64,000 nt of DNA from positions 1-64,000 of the forward strand of contig JAFGGN010000135.1 in assembly GCA_016930535.1 (NCBI GenBank), in the 5' to 3' direction. The notes beneath the pieces are model-generated. The model did not search any database and had not been told where the DNA came from. It saw nothing but the letters and a program-made list of their open reading frames with translations. Made by a program: the position numbers and the translations under genes. Within the stretch, counting starts at the first letter, position 1, and each line of letters begins with the position of its first letter. This document shows positions 15,515 to 23,792 of the stretch, piece after piece. Source of the stretch: a bacterium. GTDB lineage: Bacteria; Zhuqueibacterota; QNDG01; JAFGCO01.

Positions 15515-18500
15515 ATGAAAAACATCACAGCAAACGGAATATGGCTTCTGCTTCTCATCGTCCTGATCGCAGGCAGCCGGGCGATTGCCGAAGTGGAATC
15601 CGGACTCGTGGGATACTGGCATTTCGACAACAATGTGCTGGATGCCAGCGGATTCGGTCATCACGGCGCCAATTACGGGGCACTGTACGACGCGGGAGGG
15701 ATGCAGGGGGCGTGCATCGGGCTCGACGGCGCGGATGATGTGATCGAAATTTCCAATGCGGACGGCGGCCTGACGCCGGTCAACACGGTCAGCATAGAGG
15801 CCTGGGTGCGGATCAGGACCTATCAGACCGGATACCGGGACATTTTCAACAGCCGAAGCGGACTGAGGCTGAGCGTGAATGACGGGTATGTGGCATTCGC
15901 CCTATCCGGGGCCTGGTGGTCGCCGCACAGCTTCCGTCTGGGCAAAAATCAATGGACCCATATCTGCGTGACCTGTGACGGGAACATCAAGAGGCTGTAC
16001 ATCGACGGCATTATGAAATCTGCGGAATCGGACGATGCCTATATCAATGCGAGCAGCTCTGTTCTCGTGGGATCACCTTCGCAGTCCCTCGATGCGTATC
16101 TGGATGAAATGAAGGTGTACAACCGCGCCCTGGTGTCCAATGAGGTGTATCAGAACTATTACACGGACAAATGGGGCGTGTGGGATCTGTCCCTGATCAC
16201 CTTCTCTTTGCATTATCCGAATTCGTCCGGCATCGTGCTTGCCGCGGGAGACGATGCGGGCATTCAGTGGGATGCGATTCCCACGGCAGGACAGGAAGTA
16301 AAAATAGAGCTGCTTCAGGGAAACGAACCCAAACAGATACTCACCGCAAGCACGCCCAATGACGGATTTTTTTCCTGGCGCGTATCCTGGCAGCTGGATC
16401 CCGGAACGGATTACCGGATCAGGGTGAGCTCGGTTTCCAATCCCGATATTTTCGATACGGGAAACGCATTTGAAATACAGCAGACCGGACCGGCACCCCT
16501 GAAAAAGGAAGCACGCATTTACCGGGTAGATGCATCGGACATGCCCGTGATAGACGGAATCCCCGGCGATCTGGTCTGGGAATTCGCACAGCCTGAATCC
16601 CTGGTTACGGGCAATGTTGCGGAAGCCTATGACGTACCCTGGACGCAGTGGCAGGACAACCTGGTGACATGGAAGGGGGTCTGGTGCGCAGAAACACAGA
16701 CGCTCTGTCTCGGCATTCAGGTGAGGGACAATATTCGCGGCACCTTCGACAACGGGCCGGGCTCCGTCGATTACAGTCCGGAAAATGATGAAAGCCTGGA
16801 AATCTACATCGACGGGGACATGAGCGGCGGGGATTACTGGGGCCTGTTCGGGCCTGCGCAGATGTTCCGGGTGACAGGGGAGAACAGCGTGGACCTGCAG
16901 CACTACCCGGATATGGCGCATTCGCCGTCCGTGTACGCGGGGCCGGGATTCAGCTCGGCCGTGACCTGGGGAGATGCGGGTGACTGGTTCTGCGAAATCG
17001 AGATGACGGTTTATGACGCTCTGCCCGGGACTGTGCATATACCCGGTGAAGGGGACGAGATCGGCCTGGATGTCTGGTACAACGATTCGGATGATGGTGT
17101 GTTCAATGGATCGTATCAGATGGAGCATCAGACAGGCTGGGCCTATCACGGCAAGGCCTGGCGCAATGCGGACGAGATGGGCATTTTATCCCTGGGCGGA
17201 GATCTCAATGTACCTCAGCTCGGCATGCACATGCCCGGAAACTGGGCCACGGGCTACAGGCAGGAAGACGGCATCGTGCTGAGCTGGGAATCCACACCGG
17301 GTATCGGTTATGTGCAGATCGACCTGTATCGCGGAGATGTGTTTCAATATACACTGGCGCCATCCCTTCCCGCAGACAGCATTTTTTTCTGGGCGATTCC
17401 GGCCGATCAGGAACCGGGAGAGGATTACCGTGTCAGGGTCACCAGCCTGCTCTATCCTGCGCTGGCCGCATTCACGGAGTATCCGTTCGAAATACTGGCT
17501 TTGCCCCGGCTGTTCTGGGTGACGCCCGCGGACACGGGCCGGACCGTATGGCAAACGGAAACCACGGTTACGCTGAACTGGAATTCACAGGGCGAGGTGG
17601 GGAATGCCGTATCCCTGTCCCTTGTCCGGAACGATGCGGTTGTTTACGAGATTTCCGAATCCACGGAGAATGACGGGGCCTATGCATGGACGATCCCTGA
17701 AAACGCGCAGCTGATGGCCGGGGATTTTCAAGTTCGGGTGGCTTCGACTGCCGATCCGTCCGTGAATGCACTGACCGGTCCGGTTGTCGACATTCTGGCC
17801 ACACAGCATCTGGATCTCGTGTTTCCCGATGATTCCGGTATTGTGTTCCACCTCGATTCCACGTATCAGGTTCTGTGGGACAGCCGGTATACCGGTGCAT
17901 TGAGAATCGAACTGTTTCACGCGGATACGCTGGTTATGCTGATTTCCGGGAATGCGGATGCGGACGTTCCCTATGCATGGCACGTGCCGTTGGACCTGCT
18001 ACGCGGCTCCGGTTATGCGATACGCGTGACTTCCCTGTCCGATACGGCCGTTCATTCGCAGTCCGTAAAGCCCTTCGATATTCTGCAGTATGCTAAGATC
18101 CAAGTGCAGTCCGTATCGTATGAATCCCCGGTCGGAACCGGGTATGTGCTGAACATGGCATGGACGGCTGCAGGTGAAACCGGGGATCGTTTTACAGTGA
18201 TGCTGTATTCCGGACAGAATCTGATCCGGATTCTGGCGGACAGCATCCAGGGACTGTCATATGACTGGACTGTTCCGGAGAATTTCCAGGATGCGGCCAA
18301 CTGCCGCATCAAGGTGATTTCCTGCCTCGACAGTACGATATATGATTACTCCGAATCCGTATTCGATATTGTCACAAGAATGGTTCAGAAGAGCCTGAAT
18401 CCGGTCCGCACGCAGCTGCACTCCAATTATCCCAATCCCTTCAATCCATCGACCGTGATCCATTACGACCTCGCCCGGCAAGCCGGGGTCAGGTTGTCTG

Positions 18501-18679
18501 TTTTCGACATCCTGGGCAGATGTTTATACGAACAGCGGATGGTTCAGGATGCGGGATCATATACGTTCGAGTGGAAGGCAGAGGACCATTCCGGCCGGCC
18601 CCTGCCCGGGGGCGTGTATTTTTACAGGCTGGAGGCGGGGGCATACCGGTGTACGAGGAAAATGGTAGTCATGCGTTAA
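15515..18679 (+). CDS. LamG/CBM9 multidomain secreted protein with sorting domain
   Basis: 1054 residues from the ATG at 15515, one base after the previous stop; the frame is open further upstream, but only this start opens the signal peptide (MKNITANGIWLLLLIVLIAG). A LamG/concanavalin-like domain occupies about 28-215 (GLVGYWHFDNNVLDASGFGH, IEAWVRI, LYIDGIMKS, YLDEMKVYNRAL). A KNH-type Ig repeat follows. A CBM9-like domain lies at about 340-560 (MPVIDGIPGDLVWEFA, ESLEIYIDGDMSGG), then four more KNH-type repeats. The sorting domain (SNYPNPFNPSTVIHYDL) ends RKMVVMR. The architecture suggests glycan binding on the cell surface. No active-site motif was found. Confidence 0.78.
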   Translation: MKNITANGIWLLLLIVLIAGSRAIAEVESGLVGYWHFDNNVLDASGFGHHGANYGALYDAGGMQGACIGLDGADDVIEISNADGGLTPVNTVSIEAWVRIRTYQTGYRDIFNSRSGLRLSVNDGYVAFALSGAWWSPHSFRLGKNQWTHICVTCDGNIKRLYIDGIMKSAESDDAYINASSSVLVGSPSQSLDAYLDEMKVYNRALVSNEVYQNYYTDKWGVWDLSLITFSLHYPNSSGIVLAAGDDAGIQWDAIPTAGQEVKIELLQGNEPKQILTASTPNDGFFSWRVSWQLDPGTDYRIRVSSVSNPDIFDTGNAFEIQQTGPAPLKKEARIYRVDASDMPVIDGIPGDLVWEFAQPESLVTGNVAEAYDVPWTQWQDNLVTWKGVWCAETQTLCLGIQVRDNIRGTFDNGPGSVDYSPENDESLEIYIDGDMSGGDYWGLFGPAQMFRVTGENSVDLQHYPDMAHSPSVYAGPGFSSAVTWGDAGDWFCEIEMTVYDALPGTVHIPGEGDEIGLDVWYNDSDDGVFNGSYQMEHQTGWAYHGKAWRNADEMGILSLGGDLNVPQLGMHMPGNWATGYRQEDGIVLSWESTPGIGYVQIDLYRGDVFQYTLAPSLPADSIFFWAIPADQEPGEDYRVRVTSLLYPALAAFTEYPFEILALPRLFWVTPADTGRTVWQTETTVTLNWNSQGEVGNAVSLSLVRNDAVVYEISESTENDGAYAWTIPENAQLMAGDFQVRVASTADPSVNALTGPVVDILATQHLDLVFPDDSGIVFHLDSTYQVLWDSRYTGALRIELFHADTLVMLISGNADADVPYAWHVPLDLLRGSGYAIRVTSLSDTAVHSQSVKPFDILQYAKIQVQSVSYESPVGTGYVLNMAWTAAGETGDRFTVMLYSGQNLIRILADSIQGLSYDWTVPENFQDAANCRIKVISCLDSTIYDYSESVFDIVTRMVQKSLNPVRTQLHSNYPNPFNPSTVIHYDLARQAGVRLSVFDILGRCLYEQRMVQDAGSYTFEWKAEDHSGRPLPGGVYFYRLEAGAYRCTRKMVVMR

Positions 18680-18680
18680 C

Positions 18681-18733
18681 GGACACCTCCGGGAGGTGCC
18701 CAGCGACCTCCCGGAGGTGTCCGGATCCTTTTT
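18681..18733 (+). terminator. Perfect 17-bp hairpin between convergent genes
   Basis: Arms 18681-18697 (GGACACCTCCGGGAGGT) and 18706-18722 (ACCTCCCGGAGGTGTCC) are exact complements with an 8-base loop, followed by five T at 18729-18733. It starts one base after the stop of the LamG gene. The stop of the - strand lipoprotein (TTA, 18732-18734) lies in its tail, so it would terminate the + strand gene and could also stop the opposite transcript. Each arm is itself nearly self-complementary (ACCTCC/GGAGGT). Confidence 0.8.
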
Positions 18734-19538
18734 ACTCTTCCGTCAGCACCAGCCTCCCGAACACGCTCGCGGTCTGCCAGCCCAGGTTCCGGGCTTCTCC
18801 GACCGGGCCTGGGATGTAATTGGATCCGTAAAAATGTTCCCTGTTTCCTGACGCATCCGAATCGCAGTAGGCGCACAGATATCCCATCAGTTTCCCGTGT
18901 TTCAGCACCGCTTTGGGGCTGTTCACGCCCATCACGTCCGTGTAGGCTGAAGTAAACACGGTCAGGGCCATTTCCCATGTGGTCTTTGTTCCCTGATTGG
19001 TCCGGAACACCGTCATATGATCCGTGTACAGGTGCGGGGAACCGTCTGTCCCCAGGTCCACGGCCTGATAATCCAGGGCCACATGATAGGCGAAGGCATT
19101 GAAATTGTAGGTATGATCTCCGCCCGATGCATCCTCGTCGATGAAGAATTCGACACAGTCGTCCTCCCAGTACTGCGTGAGGGGATTGGCACGCCTGTCC
19201 GAGTACAGGTCATCCGTGATTTCGAACAGCAGGTACAGTTTGTTTTCATCCCAGGCGATTTTGTACCGGCCGGTGAAATCAGAAGCAGAGGCAGGCAGGC
19301 CGTCGAACGAGATCCACAGCTGATCCATCAGGCCCCATCCCGCTTCCTGCCAGACAGGTTCATCCGCCAGACCGTCGATGTCCATGGCCGTGGCTGTTTT
19401 GGGGGCATAATAATCGGCTTCTGGCAGAGTTGTTTCTCCGGGTTCGGTTGACGATTTTTTCGAACAGCCGGCAGCAACTGCCGTGATGAGGCACGTCATC
19501 ACGAACAGGGAGACTATATAAAAAACAGTTTTTATCAT
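18732..19538 (-). CDS. CBM9-like sugar-binding lipoprotein
   Basis: 268 residues; the only clear - strand gene in the window. The signal peptide ends in a canonical lipobox (AVAAGC), then a Ser/Thr/Pro linker. The rest is one CBM9-like domain: IDGLADEPVWQEAGW, YKIAWDENKLYLLFEITDDL, QYWEDDCVEFFIDEDASGGD, and a C-terminal LGWQTASVFGRLVL strand. Such proteins bind carbohydrate ends or are surface-anchored accessory modules. It is divergent from the sulfatase gene at 19724, with 185 bp between for both promoters, and convergent with the LamG gene. A joint role in glycan handling is inference. Confidence 0.85.
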   Translation of the reverse strand: MIKTVFYIVSLFVMTCLITAVAAGCSKKSSTEPGETTLPEADYYAPKTATAMDIDGLADEPVWQEAGWGLMDQLWISFDGLPASASDFTGRYKIAWDENKLYLLFEITDDLYSDRRANPLTQYWEDDCVEFFIDEDASGGDHTYNFNAFAYHVALDYQAVDLGTDGSPHLYTDHMTVFRTNQGTKTTWEMALTVFTSAYTDVMGVNSPKAVLKHGKLMGYLCAYCDSDASGNREHFYGSNYIPGPVGEARNLGWQTASVFGRLVLTEE

Positions 19539-19723
19539 GGCCTGTCCTCTTTTATCGGAGCCTGTGATTTTTATTTATGCACGGACAAGTTAATTAAAAA
19601 GACCGCAAAATGCAAATCCGCTGCGGATGCTTTTTTGAGAAAAATCGGCTGCCGTGTTGCAGTTTCCCGATTAAAAGGTTACCTTGAAAAAAACGTGATC
19701 TTGAACAATCAGAGAGGAATTCC

Positions 19724-21697
19724 ATGGCCGGTCAATCCCCGATGAACAGGCGGGATTTTCTTAAAACCGTCGGAGCGGCCGTGCCGGTCATGGCCCTGGC
19801 GGGCCGCGGACCGCAAACGGCGCATACCGGAAAATACAATGTGCTCTTCATCATCTGTGACGATCTGAATGATTCAATTGCAGGTATGGGCGGGCATCCG
19901 CAGGCACTCACTCCCCATATCGGCCGGCTGATGGAAAAAGGCGTGCGCTTCACGAACGGCCACTGCAATGCACCCATCTGCGCACCATCCCGCGCCAGCC
20001 TGTGGACCGGATTGTACCCCTGCACCACGGGTTATTACGGGTTCGCGCAGCAGGAGAATCACTGGCGCAAGTTTCCGGCCCTGGAACATGCAGTAACCAT
20101 GATGGAGCATTTCAGGGACAACGGCTACAGTGTCTATGGAACCGGGAAGGTGTTTCACAACGGGCACGAGGACAATACGGTGTTCAACATGACGCTCGAC
20201 GGCGGACCGGCGAGTTTCGGGCCGTATCCCTGGGACGGCGAATCCTATGAAACCTGGGGCAAACCGCTCGCCGCGGGGCATCCGGACATGCCGCCGTCAC
20301 TCCAGGATGAAAAATGGGAGGGATTCGGCTCTCTGGACCGTATTCCCGAGGTCGGGAACCACACCGGCTGGATGCAGGACTGGCAGGAGCCATGGGACTT
20401 TGAATACAGAAGTGCGGATGACCGGGATCCGATGCCGGATGAAATTTCCGCGCATTGGGTCGCGGATGTGCTGAATAGTTCCCATTCACAGCCGTTCTTC
20501 ATCGCCTGCGGATTCAACCGTCCGCACATTCCAAGATACTGTCCTCAGGAATTCTACGATCTGTTCCCGCTGGAGCATATAGAACTGCCGCCCTATCTTG
20601 ACAACGATCTGGACGACTGCGCAAAAATCCTGTGGACCGATCCGGTCACGGGACGCAAAACCCCTTCGGCCCAGGCACTGGACAAGCTGCTTACGGCAGG
20701 AGATGAAACCCCCGAAGGCGGTCTCGCATGGTGGAAGAAATGGATACAGTCGTATCTGGCCTGCGCGGCGTTCGTGGACCATCAGGTGGGCGTGATCCTG
20801 GATACACTCGAGCAGAGTGCGTACGCAGACAATACCATCGTTGTACTGACCGGCGACCACGGCTATCATATGGGTGAAAAGGATCATTTTCATAAAACCA
20901 CCATCTGGGAGGAAGTCACACGCGTTCCCTACGTCGTGTCGGTCCCGGGTCTGACACCCCCGGGCAGTACATGCGCCCGTCCGGTTTCCCTGATCGACTT
21001 ATATCCCACGCTGATCGATCTGTGCGGCCTGCCAGGCCATCCCAATGCGTCCGGAAACGGGCTGGCCCTGGATGGATTCAGCCTGAGGCCATTTATGGAA
21101 AATCCCGAAAGCGGTGTCTGGGACGGACCCGATGTGGCGCTGAACCATCTGCATGGTCCGGACCTTATCGCGCAGAATACACCGGCACCCGTTGAAAAAA
21201 ATCATCATTCCGTGCGTTCGGAGCAGTACCGGTATACGCTCTGCAGCAACGGTGAGGAGGAGTTGTACGATCATGAGGCGGATCCCAATGAATGGACAAA
21301 CCTGGCAGGGGATTCCCGGTTTGCTGATATCAAAGCCGGTCTCAGAACTAAACTGCTGGCCATGACCGGGCTGGAGCCTGTTTCGGTTCCGGCCCGATCG
21401 CCGGTCAGTTCAGATCCCGGAAGTTTCGGACTGCGCCGGTCCGCACCGAATCCTTTCAACGATACAGTCCTGATCGAATTTCAGGTTCAATCGGCATCGC
21501 CCGTCCGCATCGATGTTCTGAATAACCGCGGACAGTGCGTCCGAACGCTGATTGAACGGAGTTTGCAGACCGGTACCCATTGGACCACCTGGGACGGCCG
21601 GAACAGTCAGAACGGGACCATGGAAAGCGGGGAATATCTCGTGCGCTTGCGCGCCGGAACAAGGCAGGACAGGATGAAAGTGATTCTGCTCAAATGA
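19724..21697 (+). CDS. Sulfatase (iduronate-2-sulfatase-like) with Tat signal and sorting domain
   Basis: 657 residues; ATG preceded by AGAGGAA. MNRRDFLKTVGAAVPVMALAG is a twin-arginine signal (Arg9-Arg10). Metal ligands D46-D47 lie in FIICDDLND. The sulfatase signature CAPSRASLWTG carries Cys86, which an activating enzyme must convert to formylglycine. Further motifs are GYSVYGTGKVFH, FFIACGFNRPHIPRY and TGDHGYHMGEKDH. The overall pattern resembles iduronate-2-sulfatase. The last 90 residues look like a Por-type sorting domain (RRSAPNPFNDTVLIEF, ending KVILLK). Predicted to hydrolyse sulfate esters of polysaccharides at the cell surface; no maturase gene is seen in this window. Confidence 0.88.
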   Translation: MAGQSPMNRRDFLKTVGAAVPVMALAGRGPQTAHTGKYNVLFIICDDLNDSIAGMGGHPQALTPHIGRLMEKGVRFTNGHCNAPICAPSRASLWTGLYPCTTGYYGFAQQENHWRKFPALEHAVTMMEHFRDNGYSVYGTGKVFHNGHEDNTVFNMTLDGGPASFGPYPWDGESYETWGKPLAAGHPDMPPSLQDEKWEGFGSLDRIPEVGNHTGWMQDWQEPWDFEYRSADDRDPMPDEISAHWVADVLNSSHSQPFFIACGFNRPHIPRYCPQEFYDLFPLEHIELPPYLDNDLDDCAKILWTDPVTGRKTPSAQALDKLLTAGDETPEGGLAWWKKWIQSYLACAAFVDHQVGVILDTLEQSAYADNTIVVLTGDHGYHMGEKDHFHKTTIWEEVTRVPYVVSVPGLTPPGSTCARPVSLIDLYPTLIDLCGLPGHPNASGNGLALDGFSLRPFMENPESGVWDGPDVALNHLHGPDLIAQNTPAPVEKNHHSVRSEQYRYTLCSNGEEELYDHEADPNEWTNLAGDSRFADIKAGLRTKLLAMTGLEPVSVPARSPVSSDPGSFGLRRSAPNPFNDTVLIEFQVQSASPVRIDVLNNRGQCVRTLIERSLQTGTHWTTWDGRNSQNGTMESGEYLVRLRAGTRQDRMKVILLK

Positions 21698-21830
21698 AGC
21701 GGGCCGTACAGGATTCATCGGATCCGCAGAGTTGTTGTGCAGGAACGTAAACGGTGAATGGGAGAAACGGAGAGACGGAGAAAAGATTAAAGAGACAAGA
21801 TTAAAGAACAAAGACCAAAGATTCAAAAAA

Positions 21831-21908
21831 GCCCCGTAGGGGCGGCATATTTATAGCATTGAAGGTGAAACATTTAATTATAGTCCCGTAGGGACGTCAT
21901 ATTTGTAG
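21831..21908. repeat. 78-bp double-palindrome repeat, locus 2
   Basis: Units GCCCCGTAGGGGC plus tail at 21831-21856 and TCCCGTAGGGA plus tail at 21884-21908, cores 53 bp apart. It is the same length and order as 167-244, with scattered differences concentrated between the two cores. Both loci are preceded by a purine-rich AAAGA tract. Confidence 0.85.
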
Positions 21909-22054
21909 ATCGCGATATTTCCGGCATTATAGAAGAAAGACGGAGAAGGAGGCTTGTTTTTTCTCCGTCTCACCCTTTCTCCGTTTCTCCGGGGCATTCC
22001 CGTTCCGCGGTCCGCGGTACGCGGTACGCAGCAGGGGGTTGGGAAGCGGGGCCT

Positions 22055-22102
22055 CATTTACTCATATACCCATTTACTCATATACCCATACACCCATATA
22101 CC
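22055..22102. repeat. 16-bp tandem repeat, three copies
   Basis: CATTTACTCATATACC at 22055-22070 and exactly again at 22071-22086, then a degenerate third copy at 22087-22102. The exact reverse complement occurs at 51609-51624, with a degenerate neighbour at 51625. Confidence 0.85.
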
Positions 22103-22211
22103 GCTGTTCATCGTTCTCCGGAAGCGAAAAACCTTGGAACTTTCATAAAAATCAATTACTTTAACAGTCATTGAATCTGATCATACTATTGAATGACGGA
22201 GTCTGCATTAC

Positions 22212-23699
22212 ATGAGGTATCCGAAGCCCGTTAACATATGGATGGCCGTGTTCCTGGTCTATCTGGCCATACTGACCCTGAGCCCGTTTCAATTCTCGGT
22301 TGCGCATTTAAGACAGTCGCTCAAACCGGGAATTGTACAGCAGATTTATGAATGGGTATATTTCAAGGATTACGATCTGGTTACAAACCTGTTACTGTTT
22401 ATGCCGTTCGGATTCCTCCTCAGGCTTGATGCGCAGACGCATCAAAAATCCTGGTCCTGGAAACGGGCCGTGATCCTGGGCGGTCTGATCAGCCTGTTTA
22501 TCGAATGCGCGCAGCTTTTTCTCGAGCGTTCGACCAACGGCATGGATACGGTCATGAATATGGCAGGAAGCGGAGCGGGATTTTATATGGCCCGCAGCAT
22601 GTGGAACAAGCTGCGCAGGGCGTGGCATTTTGTCCATCATTACAGGCAAGCATTTCTGACGGCGGGGCTCTTGTTCTCATCCCTGTTCATCTCCCTTATC
22701 TGTATGCTTCCGATGTGGTTCACAACACCTGCCCACTGGAATCCGGATTATCCGCTCCTGTTCGGGAACGAGCGGACCATGGACAGGCCCTGGCTGGGGG
22801 AAATTCATTTTGTGACCCTGTACAATCATGCGCCTGCGCCGGCCGAAGCCAAACGATGGTTCGAGACGGCCGGGGATCCGGCCGGCATTGCAATCAGGAA
22901 ACGGGCCGGTGCAATCGCGCTGTACGATTTTGCGGAGGGTGCAGGCGACACGCTTCATGACCGGTCCGGCATCCTACCCCTGATACGCATGATCGGAGAT
23001 TCCGTATGCTGGCTTGAGGGAGGCGGCGTTCTGAGCCATGGCGGTATATTCAGGAGCCTCGATCCCGTGAATAAAATCACGGAAGCCGTTCAAAATTCCG
23101 GGGCGTTTGCTGTCGAGGTGCTGTGCAGTCCGGGGAACCTGGACCAGGCCGGTCCGGCCAGGATCGTATCTTTGTCCGCCAACACACAGGTCCGGAACTT
23201 CGCGCTGGCACAGCAGGGCAGGCAGGTCCATCTGCGCTTCCGTTCCGCGCTCGGCGGATGGAACGGCAGCGACGTGAATCTGCGTGCGGATCATGTTTTG
23301 AACGATACGGATCCGGTTCATCTGATTGCCACATTCGATCATGGAGTGGAACAGCTTTACGTCAACGGCCGCCGGCATCCCGGCGTCATATACGGCCATA
23401 TCGACTATATGCCGGTCATGGCGGGTCTGGGACGCGGTATTCTGCCTCAGATCACATTTATCCTGGCTCTGTTTTTTCCGGCTGCAGTGGCGGCTGCCTG
23501 CCTTTTCCGAAGGCACCGTTTCATGATGACCTGGCTGCTGATCACGCTGCTGTCCGCGGCCGTGGATCTGGTTTATATCATTGCGTTTCATGCGCCCCTG
23601 TGTCTGCGCCTGATCGTCACGGCCTGGGGAGCCGCTGTCCTGGGCGTGATCTTTGTGCATTCGGTCCGGCCGGGACAAATGGAGGGAGACCATTCATGA
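22212..23699 (+). CDS. VanZ-like membrane protein with LamG-type domain
   Basis: 495 residues. The N-terminal 135 residues are VanZ-like, with four membrane spans and the LVTNLLLFMPFGFLL and FIECAQLFLERSTNGMDTVMN segments typical of the family. A further span lies near 155-178. Residues about 205-400 form an extracytoplasmic concanavalin/LamG-like domain (ALYDFAEGAGDTLHDRSG, HLIATFDHGVEQLYVNGRR). Three more membrane spans follow (about 413-430, 438-460, 463-482). VanZ proteins are linked to low-level glycopeptide tolerance, but the biochemical role of most members is unknown. The LamG insertion suggests polysaccharide or peptidoglycan sensing; that is inference. Confidence 0.8.
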   Translation: MRYPKPVNIWMAVFLVYLAILTLSPFQFSVAHLRQSLKPGIVQQIYEWVYFKDYDLVTNLLLFMPFGFLLRLDAQTHQKSWSWKRAVILGGLISLFIECAQLFLERSTNGMDTVMNMAGSGAGFYMARSMWNKLRRAWHFVHHYRQAFLTAGLLFSSLFISLICMLPMWFTTPAHWNPDYPLLFGNERTMDRPWLGEIHFVTLYNHAPAPAEAKRWFETAGDPAGIAIRKRAGAIALYDFAEGAGDTLHDRSGILPLIRMIGDSVCWLEGGGVLSHGGIFRSLDPVNKITEAVQNSGAFAVEVLCSPGNLDQAGPARIVSLSANTQVRNFALAQQGRQVHLRFRSALGGWNGSDVNLRADHVLNDTDPVHLIATFDHGVEQLYVNGRRHPGVIYGHIDYMPVMAGLGRGILPQITFILALFFPAAVAAACLFRRHRFMMTWLLITLLSAAVDLVYIIAFHAPLCLRLIVTAWGAAVLGVIFVHSVRPGQMEGDHS

Positions 23700-23792
23700 T
23701 TTTGTTTTTTCCTTCCTTATGATTATATTTAAACAGTGTTTCAAACAGGATCACGGATTCAACCAACACGGATTTGATAACAGGGTCTTTTC

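Larger units (their letters stand above)
21698..22211. repeat. Repeat-rich intergenic region 2
   Basis: 514 bp without a credible gene. It contains purine-rich tracts (about 21758-21830), the 78-bp double-palindrome repeat (21831-21908), TCCGCGGTCCGCGGTACGCG-type direct repeats (about 22004-22030) and a 16-bp tandem repeat (22055-22102). A short open frame at 21954-22148 reads through repeats and is not counted as a gene. The VanZ gene promoter is presumably near 22140-22200. Confidence 0.8.

Noticed and set aside
16073..17149. 358-residue - strand frame
   Set aside because: It mirrors the LamG/CBM9 gene and has no recognisable domain or start signal.
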